A stretch of 64,000 bases of DNA from NCBI GenBank assembly GCA_963760375.1, contig CAVXCS010000005.1, forward strand, positions 1,302,001 through 1,366,000, read 5' to 3'. This DNA is from Pelagihabitans sp963760375 (GTDB lineage Bacteria; Bacteroidota; Bacteroidia; Flavobacteriales; Flavobacteriaceae). This document shows, one piece after another, positions 27,056 through 36,643 of this stretch. How positions within the stretch are numbered: the first letter of the stretch is position 1; each line of letters starts with the position of its first letter. The position numbers were made by a program, and so were the translations under genes. The notes beneath the pieces were generated by a model. It was not told where the DNA came from, did not search any database, and saw only the letters and a list, made by a program, of their open reading frames with translations.

Positions 27056-28732
27056 ATGATCAGACATTTGATGAGAACGCACCACATTAAATTTTGGCTT
27101 TTTTCGATATTCTTTGTGCTGCCCTTATGGCTTCTAGCGGAATTTCCGGCAACCGACCGCTATCCCAAAAATCCCAATATCGATGCGATCAACTATACCT
27201 TTCGGATCGCGTTATCGGATACGACCGATGCGATTACATGCGAAGAAACCATCGATATTCAATATCGCGCTGCGGGGGTGGAAACACTAAGGCTTGATCT
27301 GGTCAATGCATCAACTACCTTAGGGAACAAGGGCATGGTCGTGGATCAAGTGATTTCCGAAGGCAAATCCTTGTCATTTACCCATGAAAACGATGTCTTG
27401 ATGATTACCCTGCCTTCACCTTCAGTATTGGATCAGCAAAGCAGCTATTCGGTGACCTATAAAGGCGTGCCGGCCTCCGGACTTAAGATAGCCAAGAACA
27501 AATATGGCGATCGGACTTTTTTCAGCGATAACTGGCCCGATAAAGGTAGGAATTGGCTGGCCACCATCGACCACCCTTATGACAAGGCAACTTGTGAGTT
27601 TATCGTGACCGCGCCCTCGCATTATCAAGTGGTTTCGAACGGATTGAAAATCGAAGAATCGGATTTGGCCAATGGCCATCGCCTTACCCATTGGAAAGAG
27701 TCGGTTCCCATTGCCACTTGGCTGTATGTTTTGGGCGTAGCCCCTTTTGCGGTACAGTATGTGGATGAATTTGATGGTAAATCAATAGAAACCTGGGTGT
27801 ATCCCCAAGACAGGGACGCCGGATTTTATGATTTTGCCATACCCACCAAAAAGGTTTTGGAATTTTACAGCGAGCATATTGGTCCATACTCCTATGAAAA
27901 GCTGGCCAACATACAGTCGAACAGTGTAAGCGGTGGAATGGAAGCCGCTTCCGCGATCCTGTACAGTGAAAATTCGGTGGTGGGCGACAGAAATGAGCGA
28001 TGGCGTAACGTGGTCATTCACGAAATCGCCCATCAGTGGTTCGGCAACTCGGTCACCGAGTACGATTGGGACGACGTTTGGCTCAGTGAGGGTTTCGCGA
28101 CCTATTTCACACTGCTTTTCATCGAACATGCCTATGGACGAGATGCGTTTATCACAGGCCTCGCCTCCAGTAAAAAAACGGTGGACGAATTTTCTCTGAA
28201 AAACCCGGAATACCGTATCGTTCATGACAATCTAAGCGATATGGCACAAGTGACGAGTATACAGACCTATCAAAAGGGCAGCTGGATCTTGCATATGTTA
28301 CGAGGGATGGTCGGTGACGATCTTTTCTGGAAAGGCATTCGGGCTTATTATGCTGCTTACAAAGATTCAAATGCGACGACCGACGATTTTCGCAAGCAAA
28401 TGGAAGCCGTTTCCGGAATGGATCTAAAATCATTTTTCCAACAATGGCTCTATAGACCAGGCACCCTTAAATTGCAGGGCACCTGGGAGTACAATTCCAA
28501 CAAAAAGGAAATCAGCATCCTCTTGGATCAAGTACAGGCAGATAGCAGTTTGTTCAAGATGCCTTTGGAAATTGGCATTTATGGGCCAAATGACAGCAGC
28601 CCTTTGATCAGAACGGTACAGGTCGAGGAACAATCAAATACCTTTCGTATCCCGGTCGATTTTGAACCCCATAAGTTACTGCTGGACCCCAATTTCTGGG
28701 TGCTGATGGAGGCGGACTTTAAGAAAAAGTAA
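27056..28732 (+). CDS. M1 family aminopeptidase
   Basis: The 558-residue protein has an N-terminal hydrophobic segment (FWLFSIFFVLPLWLLAEFPA) for export or anchoring. The beta-rich N-terminal domain of M1 peptidases follows, then a GGMEAAS substrate-binding motif in place of GAMEN. The zinc site is HEIAHQWFGN (H322, E323, H326) with the third ligand E345 in WLSEGFATYF. These enzymes take single residues off peptide N-termini. It is co-transcribed with the Xaa-Pro aminopeptidase upstream. The length indicates a short form lacking the large C-terminal helical domain. Confidence 0.9.
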   Translation: MIRHLMRTHHIKFWLFSIFFVLPLWLLAEFPATDRYPKNPNIDAINYTFRIALSDTTDAITCEETIDIQYRAAGVETLRLDLVNASTTLGNKGMVVDQVISEGKSLSFTHENDVLMITLPSPSVLDQQSSYSVTYKGVPASGLKIAKNKYGDRTFFSDNWPDKGRNWLATIDHPYDKATCEFIVTAPSHYQVVSNGLKIEESDLANGHRLTHWKESVPIATWLYVLGVAPFAVQYVDEFDGKSIETWVYPQDRDAGFYDFAIPTKKVLEFYSEHIGPYSYEKLANIQSNSVSGGMEAASAILYSENSVVGDRNERWRNVVIHEIAHQWFGNSVTEYDWDDVWLSEGFATYFTLLFIEHAYGRDAFITGLASSKKTVDEFSLKNPEYRIVHDNLSDMAQVTSIQTYQKGSWILHMLRGMVGDDLFWKGIRAYYAAYKDSNATTDDFRKQMEAVSGMDLKSFFQQWLYRPGTLKLQGTWEYNSNKKEISILLDQVQADSSLFKMPLEIGIYGPNDSSPLIRTVQVEEQSNTFRIPVDFEPHKLLLDPNFWVLMEADFKKK

Positions 28733-28835
28733 TGGCACCGATCTTCTGGCCCTTTACCAAAAATTGGATTGATCCTAACGGTATTGTAGGTTTGGGATGT
28801 TTGACAAGCATGTCAACAGTCCTGGTTGATTCCTT

Positions 28836-29693
28836 TCATTTCTTGCTAAGGGCGGCATGCAACATTACCCCTGAAGTATAGAGGATGACCCCAATCACCA
28901 CCCATCGCAGCATTACCAAATCCAACGACTTCACGACAAAAGCGGCGATACCTACCGCCACCACGCCGGGAATCGCCATGGCCAAGGCTGCTTTTCGATT
29001 ATAGGCTCCTTCCCGAATAAATCGCACCGATGCAGGTGGCATCAGAAAGGCACAGGAACCCATCATGATCGGAAAGGCTACTTTGGGCGACATGCCAAGG
29101 GCAAACACCAAGGCCATGCAGGGCGCATATAGGCCAATGCCGGCGGTCATCAAAGCGCCCAATACAAAATTGGCAATCACGGCAATGGCCAATTTTCCAG
29201 AACCGAGTCCGATTGCTTCCCCGCCACCTTGAATCCATTCCATATTGGTTGCCAACATAAAAAAAGCGGTGACCAATAAAGCAATACCCATGACCAAACG
29301 AATCTTTTTTTCCGACAACTTAGCCACCACACCTGCACCAAGCACGGCCCCCAAGGCTGCGGCGATGAACATCGAAATCAAGGTGATGGGTTCTACTTCG
29401 ATAATGGTAATGAAAATCAATGCCTGCAACAATACGGGCAGGGTGTTCGCCACGTTCATAGTGCCGGGTATCTGTTTGTCCGTGGTTTGTTTCGTGAACT
29501 TCAGAAGGGCGGTTTGTGGCGCAAATGCCCCTATCCCCAATACATCAAAAAAGTTGACCACAAAGCCAATTATAGATGTTTTGAGCCAACTAGTGTTTTC
29601 CAGTGTCTTTCGATGGGCAAGGAAATCCCGAGTCAAAACAACGGCGAACCAAAGGGATAGTCCGGCTAACGAAATCCATACTGCAGTGATCAT
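28836..29693 (-). CDS. TauE/SafE-family membrane exporter
   Basis: The 285-residue protein has about eight membrane helices and the duplicated TauE/SafE pattern (FVVNFFDVLGIGAFAPQTAL, FVLGALMTAGIGLYAPCMAL). The family exports sulfite or organosulfonates and related anions across the inner membrane; the actual substrate is not predictable. It precedes the serine ammonia-lyase gene on other-strand-independent grounds only in position, 80 bases beyond that gene's stop, so co-transcription is not established. Confidence 0.85.
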   Translation of the reverse strand: MITAVWISLAGLSLWFAVVLTRDFLAHRKTLENTSWLKTSIIGFVVNFFDVLGIGAFAPQTALLKFTKQTTDKQIPGTMNVANTLPVLLQALIFITIIEVEPITLISMFIAAALGAVLGAGVVAKLSEKKIRLVMGIALLVTAFFMLATNMEWIQGGGEAIGLGSGKLAIAVIANFVLGALMTAGIGLYAPCMALVFALGMSPKVAFPIMMGSCAFLMPPASVRFIREGAYNRKAALAMAIPGVVAVGIAAFVVKSLDLVMLRWVVIGVILYTSGVMLHAALSKK

Positions 29694-29772
29694 GTCCGTT
29701 TATTAAAAGAGGTTTCTAGGCGGGCCATGATCGATGTCTCCAGGGGAAATATATTGATTCCGGGACAATGCG

Positions 29773-31362
29773 CTAACATACCTTAAAAAAGGGCTTCTGT
29801 TTGGCTGTTTCACCTTTCGCCAATCTGGCTTCAATTTTCTTTGCGGTCTTGGTGATGGCCAAGCCGCCCAAGCCCGTACATCGATGGGTATTGGGAAGGG
29901 CATCCCCTACCCGCTTCATGGTCTCGATCACTTCATCCAGTGGAATCAAATGGTCATAATCTGAGAGGGCCATATTGGCGCAGGAAATGGCATTTGTGGC
30001 CGCCATGACATTTCTGTTCAAGCACGGAGCCTCGACACGATCGGCAATCATATCACAGATCATGCCCAAACTCGATTGCAAAGCCATAGAGGCCGCCGAC
30101 AGGGACTGATTTAAAGTACCTTTTTTCAAACCCACGATACCGGCTGCCGCCATGCCCGATCCCGATCCACATTCGGCCATACAGCCCCCCACTTCTGCGG
30201 CAAAAGTAGCATGTGCCGCGATGAACACACCAATGATTCCTGCCGCTAATAGCGCTTTGACCATTTCATCCTTGGAAAGACCGAGCGATCTTCCGATTCC
30301 GATGATCGCACCGGGCAAAGCCCCGCAAGATCCCGCTGTAGGTGCCGCGACCACCACGCCCATCGAACTTTTGACCTCCATCATGGCGGAGGTGTAGAGT
30401 ATCACCTTGTTCAGAATATCGCCTTCGACCAATTTATTGTCCTTCATCCGTTCCTGAAATCCAAGCGACTGCGGGCCCAAGATTCGGTCGGCGTATTTGG
30501 TCCCTTTTAATCCAAGGTCAATCGCATGCTCCATGATCTTCAGGATGTCGCGCATCTTTTCGAAAACGTCTTCCTTTGAAATTTGACCGCGCTGGCTTTC
30601 ATAGGCCACCGCCAGTTCCCACAATTCAAGGTTTTTTCCCTCATTGAAGGCGAGCATTTCATCGCAGGTGATAAAGGGAACCGAGAGGTCTTTTCGTGAC
30701 ATTACGGGCAGTACGGGATGCAATGATTTAATGAACAATACTTCACCCATTTTCAAAAGTTCCGCCAGCAAGGCATCGGGTAGGAATTGGTTCGATTTGA
30801 TCTCGATGAACGATACGCTGCCCTGGCGAATCGCAATTTCATCACAGGGAAAGGATTGTTCGATAAAATGGGCAAGTTTTTCCGTCGGGGACCCATAGAC
30901 CAAGGTTTGATAAAAATCGCCCGCCATGGAAACCGCAGCGCCGTCAATTTCGATGATTTCGATCATGCCGCCCCCCGTCGATATCGCGGTAACGGTTCTT
31001 TTTTCCTTCTGGTTTTTTAAAGTGATTTTATAGGTATTGGGGTGGCTCGCCCCTATCGAATGGATATCGATCTTTATTTGAATGCCCGCCTCTTCGATGG
31101 CTCTCAGATAATCGGGAAGGCGTTCTTCATCGGCTTCCCACCCTAGAAATCCACCGAAGAGGCCCATATCTGAGCCCTGACCTTTATGGGTAGTGGCCAA
31201 AGAACCATTGGGGTCGAATTCAATGTATACTTCTTTGAGGTCGCCATCCATGAGGTCTCGGCATATTCGGCCGATACGCAAGGAAGCCGCACAATGGGAG
31301 CTCGAAGGCCCCCGCATGACCGGACCGATAACGTCATTGAATATGCTGGGATATGATTTCAT
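29773..31362 (-). CDS. L-serine ammonia-lyase, iron-sulfur type
   Basis: From the ATG at 31362 the protein has 529 residues. The longer frame to 31479 lacks sense. The N-terminal beta domain starts IFNDVIGPVMRGPSSSHCAA, and the catalytic alpha domain has AAPTAGSCGALPGAIIGIGR, EVGGCMAECGSGSGMAAAG and DRVEAPCLNRN. The cysteines bind the 4Fe-4S cluster that dehydrates L-serine to pyruvate and ammonia in the cytoplasm. Both domains are in one chain, as in the SdaA-type single-polypeptide enzymes. No dedicated serine transporter is adjacent. Confidence 0.9.
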   Translation of the reverse strand: MKSYPSIFNDVIGPVMRGPSSSHCAASLRIGRICRDLMDGDLKEVYIEFDPNGSLATTHKGQGSDMGLFGGFLGWEADEERLPDYLRAIEEAGIQIKIDIHSIGASHPNTYKITLKNQKEKRTVTAISTGGGMIEIIEIDGAAVSMAGDFYQTLVYGSPTEKLAHFIEQSFPCDEIAIRQGSVSFIEIKSNQFLPDALLAELLKMGEVLFIKSLHPVLPVMSRKDLSVPFITCDEMLAFNEGKNLELWELAVAYESQRGQISKEDVFEKMRDILKIMEHAIDLGLKGTKYADRILGPQSLGFQERMKDNKLVEGDILNKVILYTSAMMEVKSSMGVVVAAPTAGSCGALPGAIIGIGRSLGLSKDEMVKALLAAGIIGVFIAAHATFAAEVGGCMAECGSGSGMAAAGIVGLKKGTLNQSLSAASMALQSSLGMICDMIADRVEAPCLNRNVMAATNAISCANMALSDYDHLIPLDEVIETMKRVGDALPNTHRCTGLGGLAITKTAKKIEARLAKGETAKQKPFFKVC

Positions 31363-31682
31363 GAAATGGAATCTTAAGTTCAAGATACAACGCTCTATAA
31401 AGATAAAGCGATTTAGCGAATTCGAAACCAATAACATTCGAATTTTGGCTCTTTTCACGATAAAGATCGGTCGCAGCACCTCCTTTTGGAGAATGAAAGT
31501 GCCCGTCTTTATAGATATCCCAGGATTTAAATTGCGTGTTCCAATTCGTCACTTATGGGCCACAGCTTTGGTCGAGAACCTTATCAATCCGTAACATTGT
31601 TAACTACTCGGAATCAAGGAGGGATCGATCTGGGCCACTGGAAAAGGCAACCTCACCAGGTTGCTGCGAATGGTTGTGGATA
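31363..31682. other. Intergenic region upstream of the serine ammonia-lyase
   Basis: About 320 bases lie between the ammonia-lyase start and the OsmC terminator. A minus-strand frame with a GTG start at 31552 runs through the ammonia-lyase start and looks weakly protein-like, but overlaps it and I do not call it. A short inverted repeat GCAACCT-CACC-AGGTTGC is at 31647-31664. Confidence 0.45.
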
Positions 31683-31685
31683 ACC

Positions 31686-31718
31686 ATAAAAAAACGCCGT
31701 GGTTCATACCACGGCGTT
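31686..31718 (-). terminator. Intrinsic terminator of the osmC-type gene
   Basis: On the minus strand the arms AACGCCGTGGT and ACCACGGCGTT (31693-31718, loop of four) are followed by a T tract, seen as A residues at 31688-31694 on the plus strand. It ends about 30 bases past the OsmC stop. Confidence 0.85.
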
Positions 31719-31748
31719 CATCGCTTTGCGAGAGCTATTTTTAAGTAC

Positions 31749-32165
31749 TCAGGCCAAACTTACGTTCAGATCGATCTTGGCTTTCAGCAATTTTGAAATC
31801 GGACAGACTTCCTTGGCCTTTTGGGCAATTTGTTGAAATTGGGGGCCATCGATTTTTGGAACATTCCCAACCAAGTTGAGCGTGATCAAGGTGACACTGC
31901 CATCCTCAAAGGTTACTTTGGCGTCGACATCCAAGGTGGTGGGCGTAAAGCCGGCCTCACCCAACATAAAGCTCAACTGCATGGCGAAACAGCCCGCATG
32001 GGCAGCTCCGACCAATTCTTCAGGATTGGTACCATTCCCGTTTTCAAAGCGGGTATGAAATGAATATTGGGTATTTTCCAACACCTTGCTGTGCGTGGTC
32101 AAGGTGCCTTTGCCCTCTTTTCCACTGCCCTTCCACTGGGCCTTTGCGTTTCTTGTAAATTTCAT
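31749..32165 (-). CDS. OsmC/Ohr-family peroxide reductase
   Basis: The 138-residue protein has the OsmC fold: N-terminal AKAQWKGSGKEGKGTL and the two active cysteines in ELVGAAHAGCFAMQLS and QKAKEVCPISKLL. It reduces organic hydroperoxides in the cytoplasm using lipoylated or thiol donors. The YSFHTRFENGNGTNPEELVG segment fits the OsmC rather than the Ohr branch. It lies downstream of an Old Yellow Enzyme remnant on the same strand, so the two may once have formed an oxidative-stress pair. Confidence 0.9.
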   Translation of the reverse strand: MKFTRNAKAQWKGSGKEGKGTLTTHSKVLENTQYSFHTRFENGNGTNPEELVGAAHAGCFAMQLSFMLGEAGFTPTTLDVDAKVTFEDGSVTLITLNLVGNVPKIDGPQFQQIAQKAKEVCPISKLLKAKIDLNVSLA

Positions 32166-32188
32166 TTTCTGATATATTAAATTAATTG

Positions 32189-32460
32189 TTAAACAGTAGC
32201 TTTTTCGGTCATCATAGGATAATCGGCTTAGCCTTTGGGGCCGGGGACATTAAACATCGCCTGGTCCCAATCTGCCCCTTCAAGTCCTTCGGAAAGTCGT
32301 TCCACCCCATCTGTGTCGGAAATAAATAGTTCCTAAAAGCGAACAGCTTGGCCTCTTCTTTTTCGAGGACGGCATTGCCCTTTTTCTAATCATAGCTCCC
32401 ACTGATGATCAGGGTTCCCTGGTATAAAGGTCTGAATTTTTTTGTGATTCTGGTTAAAGA
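32189..32460 (-). pseudogene. C-terminal remnant of an Old Yellow Enzyme-type alkene reductase
   Basis: On the minus strand one frame gives KFRPLYQGTLIISGSYD, then a TAG stop, then KKGNAVLEKEEAKLFAF. After a frame change it reads ELFISDTDGVERLSEG and WDQAMFNVPGPKG, then TAA, then ADYPMMTEKATV ending at 32189. This order (RPL--GTLI--G-YD, GNAVLE, LFAFR, VERL, F--PGPKG, DYPMM) is that of the end of NADH:flavin oxidoreductases of the 12-oxophytodienoate reductase type. Two nonsense codons and one frameshift lie within 90 codons, and the N-terminal three quarters are absent, so this is a dead fragment. Confidence 0.7.
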
Positions 32461-32557
32461 ATATGGGAGGTGACATTTTAATATCGGTGTTTTTATGGTG
32501 AAATTCAAAGCTTGTACAGGCAAGCTAAGAGGTGATTTCTATCTTTTCGAACGGGAT

Positions 32558-33484
32558 TTATCGTCTAAAGAGACGCTTGAGCTTCAAAGGTCCCTTTTGA
32601 TTTTTTGCCATATTGAACAGCAACAGCCCCACAACGATAATAAGTCCGCCCACAATTTGTTCCGCATGCAGTTTTTCGCCAAAAGGAAAGGCCAGGACCA
32701 CGGTAAAGAACGGGATCAAGTTCATGTACAGGGTCGAGGTAGTGGCCCCTACCTTCACCACGCAATAATAAAAAGCGGTATAGGCGAAGGAAGTGCCCAA
32801 GAATCCCATAAACAATACGCTGGCCCAAAATGAAACCGATCCGGGAAGGGCTACGGTGAGAAGTTCGGGCATGGAGAAGAACGCAAAAAGAACCAATGCC
32901 ATGATCGAACTCAAAGTCGTTAATTGGGTGGCATCGACCTGGATCAAATACTTGCTTACGATGACCTGGGAAAGCGAGAATACGAGGGCCATGAACAGGA
33001 TATACACATCGCCGACTTCGAACTGCAATACCGCGAGCTTGCCCAAATCGCCTTTTACCAAGATCAGGGCCACCCCAAAAAAACTAATTGCGATGGCCAA
33101 CCATTGTACCAAATTCAATTTTTTTCTTTGGAACAAAAAGGAGAATACCGCTGTGATGGCCGGACTTGTCGCAATGATCAAAGAGCCGTTGATGGCACTT
33201 GTAGTCTTCAGCCCAAAATTAAAAAAGTAGATGGTGAGGAAAATCCCAAAGAATGAGGTGAGGAAAACGTACCACCATGACTTTGCCGATAGGTTGAAAT
33301 GGAATGCGTTCTTACCAAATTGGAAATACAGGATGACGACCAGGCCCACCACCCCAAAGAAAAAACGCCATGCGGCAACGGCCATAGGACTGTAAAAGGC
33401 GAGCGTTACCTTGGTGATATGGAAATTGGCTGCCCAGCAGAGCATTGTCAAGACCAACAGCAATAATGGCAACAGCTTTTTCAT
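32558..33484 (-). CDS. EamA/DMT superfamily transporter
   Basis: The 308-residue protein has ten hydrophobic segments in two EamA repeats (LVLTMLCWAANFHITKVTLA, LFMALVFSLSQVIVSKYLIQ, GFLGTSFAYTAFYYCVVKVG). It is an inner-membrane metabolite exporter with unpredictable substrate. It ends with the basic tail PLKLKRLFRR. It is divergent from the sugar isomerase gene at 33687, and a 200-base AT-rich stretch between them should hold both promoters. Confidence 0.9.
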   Translation of the reverse strand: MKKLLPLLLLVLTMLCWAANFHITKVTLAFYSPMAVAAWRFFFGVVGLVVILYFQFGKNAFHFNLSAKSWWYVFLTSFFGIFLTIYFFNFGLKTTSAINGSLIIATSPAITAVFSFLFQRKKLNLVQWLAIAISFFGVALILVKGDLGKLAVLQFEVGDVYILFMALVFSLSQVIVSKYLIQVDATQLTTLSSIMALVLFAFFSMPELLTVALPGSVSFWASVLFMGFLGTSFAYTAFYYCVVKVGATTSTLYMNLIPFFTVVLAFPFGEKLHAEQIVGGLIIVVGLLLFNMAKNQKGPLKLKRLFRR

Positions 33485-33686
33485 GATAAAGCCAAATTTA
33501 ATTAAGATGCTCTACACATTTGTGATACGGCCTTGGATAAAACTGCATCAAGTCATGATACATCTTTAATGGCGGCAAAGGTAGTTTTTAATCAATAGTA
33601 CGCGCGGCATTACATGTTATTTTAAGCATTTAATTGCTTTGTTTTAACTACATTTAAGGCGACCTAAAACAATAAATTTAAACATC

Positions 33687-34562
33687 ATGACCCACTTTTT
33701 TATCAAGCCCACTTTGAAATTCGTGCTCTCAATTTTCTTGATCGGCACCACACTATTGAGTGCCCAAGAACAATTTGGGGGCTTGGCCCTTTATACCGTA
33801 AGGGACGATATGGAAACCAATGCAAAAGCGACCCTACAGGCGGTCGCCGATGCCGGTTACAAGAACATAGAAGCCGCTGGCTATCAGGACGGGAAGTTTT
33901 ACGGAATGACCCCGTCGGCCTTCAAAAAACAATTGAAAGATTTTGGCTTACATCCTATCAGTACGCATCAAGGCTCGGTGACCTTGGAGAATGCGGATGC
34001 GATGATCGCGGATGTAAAGGCGGCCGGATTCCAATATTTTGTAATCCCCGTACCGCCTATGGGCCTTTTTAAATTCGATAACGCCAGCCAAACCATGGGC
34101 ATGACCGGTGGTGCTGCCAATCTGGCCAACATTTTAAATACGCTCGGCGCGAAATGCAAGAAAGCGGGTTTAAAATTATTGTACCATAATCACGATTTCG
34201 AGCTCAAAAAGGACGCCGATGGTATCGTTACCCTAGATTATTTACTGGAAAATACGGATCCTTCGGAAGTCAACTTCCAGATGGACCTGTTTTGGATGAC
34301 CAAAGCAGGTGCCGACCCGGTCGCCTATTTCGAAAAGTATCCCGGTCGCTTTAAAATGTGGCATGTGAAGGATATGGACACCCAAGGCAGATTTGCGCCC
34401 GTTGGCACAGGGACCATAGATTTTGCAAGGATTTTGGCCCAGAAGAAGTTATCGGGCATGAAATATTATCTGGTAGAGCAAGACCGTACCTTTGACAATT
34501 TGAAACCTTTGGAGGCCATCAAAATCAGTCATGCTGCCCTCAAGAAAATTGGCTTTAACTAA
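33687..34562 (+). CDS. Exported sugar phosphate isomerase/epimerase-like TIM-barrel protein
   Basis: The 291-residue protein has an N-terminal signal peptide (FVLSIFLIGTTLLSAQ) and then the xylose-isomerase-like TIM barrel. Visible parts are GLALYTVRDDMETNAKATLQ, LLYHNHDFELKK (family H/E region), VNFQMDLFWMTKAGADP and MWHVKDMD. A metal site of the AP endonuclease-2 fold is likely. The signal peptide means it acts in the periplasm on free sugars rather than sugar phosphates. It is a single gene, not part of the sugar cluster at 53.7-58.8 kb, which has a cytoplasmic relative. Confidence 0.85.
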   Translation: MTHFFIKPTLKFVLSIFLIGTTLLSAQEQFGGLALYTVRDDMETNAKATLQAVADAGYKNIEAAGYQDGKFYGMTPSAFKKQLKDFGLHPISTHQGSVTLENADAMIADVKAAGFQYFVIPVPPMGLFKFDNASQTMGMTGGAANLANILNTLGAKCKKAGLKLLYHNHDFELKKDADGIVTLDYLLENTDPSEVNFQMDLFWMTKAGADPVAYFEKYPGRFKMWHVKDMDTQGRFAPVGTGTIDFARILAQKKLSGMKYYLVEQDRTFDNLKPLEAIKISHAALKKIGFN

Positions 34563-34635
34563 ATTGTTTGAAGAGCGAAACCGTTGTAAACAAGGGTCAA
34601 ACTGGTTGTATTTCGCTCAAATGGCGCGCCTCATG

Positions 34636-35190
34636 TTACTTTATTTTGGATAGGGGCGCTACCCTACCCTCGTATCGAATGGAAAATCGATTGGTGCTGA
34701 TCACATTGATAACGGACACCTTTTTAGCGTACAATAAAAGGTTCACCGTATAGGTTTCGGTCTTGTTTCGAATTCTAAAATTGATTTCGTAACGCTGCCT
34801 TTTTTGATCCTTAACCGATTCATAGGATATGGGAACGCCATTGAATTGAACGGCGCCACCTTCGCTGGTATAGCCTGCACCCATTTGCTGTTCTCCAAAA
34901 TAAGGCAAATAAGCGGAGATACTGTCACCTCGAATCTTCAGATAATTCGGATTGCCGATCAAACTGATGCGGTTCGCGCTACTGCCGGGCGGTAGCAGTC
35001 CGGCATTCGCAATACTGTTCAGACTGGTCGTGGCCAGGGGAAAGGCCCAATCTGACTCGATTTCAAACATTTTTGAGGCAACCAGATCATCCAATGCTTT
35101 CGTTTCGACAAGGGTATTTTTGGAAACGGTGCCACATCCTTGAACCAGTAATATCCCCATAACCATTGATGCTATCAGAAATCGTTTCAT
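34636..35190 (-). CDS. DUF4251 lipoprotein
   Basis: The 184-residue protein has a lipoprotein signal (MVMGILLVQGCG) and the DUF4251 core: FEIESDWAFPLATTSLNSIA, NYLKIRGDSISAYLPYFGEQ, YTSEGGAVQFNGVP and the C-terminal VNVISTNRFSIRYEGRV. The family is widespread in Bacteroidota and of unknown function. A second member is cut by the right end of the window (63634-64000); the two share YLPYFGE, the GG-A--F-G-P step and the final ISYYG/SIRYEG strand. It is followed by a convergent gene and preceded by the FeoB end. Confidence 0.85.
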   Translation of the reverse strand: MKRFLIASMVMGILLVQGCGTVSKNTLVETKALDDLVASKMFEIESDWAFPLATTSLNSIANAGLLPPGSSANRISLIGNPNYLKIRGDSISAYLPYFGEQQMGAGYTSEGGAVQFNGVPISYESVKDQKRQRYEINFRIRNKTETYTVNLLLYAKKVSVINVISTNRFSIRYEGRVAPLSKIK

Positions 35191-35222
35191 CGCTTGCTTA
35201 TCATTCTATAGAAAAACTACGC

Positions 35223-36635
35223 CTATAACCGCCATATTTGAGCGACCAAGAAGGTGACCACAAAGCCCATGATAATGGGGAGCACGGTTGCCACGGTAGT
35301 CCATTTTACGCTTTTGGTTTCTTTGTAAATCGTATATATCGTGGTACTGCAGGGGTTATGCAATAGACTGAACAACATTAAGTTGACGGCGGTGAGTAAC
35401 GTCCAGCCGCCCGCCCTCAAAACATCCCCAGTGGCATTGACCGAATCGAGTTCGAACATCACCCCTGCCCCTTCGCCTCCTGGGATGCCGCTGACCAATA
35501 CGGTAAGCATCAGGATGGTCGGTATCACAATTTCGTTGGCCGGTATGGCAACGATATAAGCTACCAAGATCACGCCGTTCAATCCCAATAGGAATCCAAA
35601 ACCGTCAAGGGAATGGATCAACCAAGCGGCCATGCTCTCATCTCCAAAGTAAATGTTGGAGATCAGCCAGATCACGGCTCCTGCGGGTGCCGCAAATACA
35701 ATGGCACGCCAGAGCACGATAATGGTCCTGTCGATCAATGAGGTATAGAGCGTTTTCCAGAACCGGGGAGGCCTGTAGGGCGGCAATTCGAGGTTGAAGG
35801 TCGAAACCTCCCCTTTTAAAACCGTTTTTGATAGGGCCCAAGAGACCAAAAACATAAAAAAGATACCCAATACCGCGATGCCGATTACCGCCGATAGGGA
35901 GGCGATTCCTGCCATGGAAGGCGATACCACGGCCCCGATGAAAATGGTGGCGATCAAAATTTGAGTCGGCCAACGCCCGTTACAAAGGGAAAAATTATTC
36001 GTGATGATCGCGATCAATCGTTCCCTTGGACTATCGATGATCCTAGTGGCCACGACCCCGGCCGCATTACAGCCAAATCCCATGCTCATGGTCAGGGCCT
36101 GTTTGCCATGGGCCCCGGATAATTTGAACAAATGGTCCAGATTGAAGGCCACCCTGGGCAAATAGCCAAAGTCTTCCAGCAACGTAAACAGGGGAAAGAA
36201 AATCGCCATTGGGGGCAACATTACGGCCACCACCCAGGCGACGGCCAAATACACTCCGTCGATCAAAAAACCATCCAGCCACCAGGGCATTCCTATGGCC
36301 GATGCGAATCCCTTTAAGGCAGGGTGTACGGTATCCAGCAACAAACCCGACAACATAGCGGAGGGGTAGTTGGCGCCTATAATGGTTATCCATAACACTA
36401 CCGCCAAGATCAGGAACATCAGGGGAAACCCCCACAGCCTGCTGGTCAATATCCTGTCGATTCTGGCATCGAGCCTTAATTTGCGCTCCGAGTCCTTCGT
36501 CTTTACCGTGATATTTACGATTTCGGCCGCATCGGCATAAATGCCCTCAGCAAGATTGTCATGAAAATCATCCCCGATCTGCCAGCGCAGGTCATTCGAC
36601 ATGGCAATGATATCTTCTATATTATTAGTTTTCAT
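35223..36635 (-). CDS. feoB: FeoB membrane domain (C-terminal half of split ferrous iron transporter)
   Basis: The ATG at 36635 gives 470 residues. It starts MKTNNIEDIIAMSNDLRWQI and holds the two FeoB Gate/core repeats (LPRVAFNLDHLFKLSGAHGK, SMGFGCNAAGVVATRIIDSP, TNNFSLCNGRWP) with about ten membrane segments and the FeoB_C region. It moves Fe2+ into the cytoplasm. It lacks the G domain, which is on the separate frame just upstream; the stop of that frame is 8 bases before this ATG. The frame stays open upstream to 36716, overlapping the G domain in another phase, so a single-base frameshift in an ancestral fused gene is possible. Confidence 0.85.
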   Translation of the reverse strand: MKTNNIEDIIAMSNDLRWQIGDDFHDNLAEGIYADAAEIVNITVKTKDSERKLRLDARIDRILTSRLWGFPLMFLILAVVLWITIIGANYPSAMLSGLLLDTVHPALKGFASAIGMPWWLDGFLIDGVYLAVAWVVAVMLPPMAIFFPLFTLLEDFGYLPRVAFNLDHLFKLSGAHGKQALTMSMGFGCNAAGVVATRIIDSPRERLIAIITNNFSLCNGRWPTQILIATIFIGAVVSPSMAGIASLSAVIGIAVLGIFFMFLVSWALSKTVLKGEVSTFNLELPPYRPPRFWKTLYTSLIDRTIIVLWRAIVFAAPAGAVIWLISNIYFGDESMAAWLIHSLDGFGFLLGLNGVILVAYIVAIPANEIVIPTILMLTVLVSGIPGGEGAGVMFELDSVNATGDVLRAGGWTLLTAVNLMLFSLLHNPCSTTIYTIYKETKSVKWTTVATVLPIIMGFVVTFLVAQIWRL

Positions 36636-36643
36636 CTTTTGTT

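Noticed and set aside
28801..28816. TTGACA-AGCA-TGTCAA palindrome
   Set aside because: Perfect but short, placed after the TauE exporter gene without T-tract or nearby promoter; could be chance.
31334..31552. A 72-codon minus-strand frame with a GTG start that runs over the start of the serine ammonia-lyase gene
   Set aside because: It reads somewhat protein-like (NWNTQFKSWDIYKDG) but overlaps a well-supported start by 29 bases, has no family match I recognise and uses a weak start.
34566..34621. Long imperfect inverted repeat after the exported sugar isomerase
   Set aside because: Arms (GAGCGAAA / TTTCGCTC) are short with a large loop and no T-tract; not convincing as a terminator.
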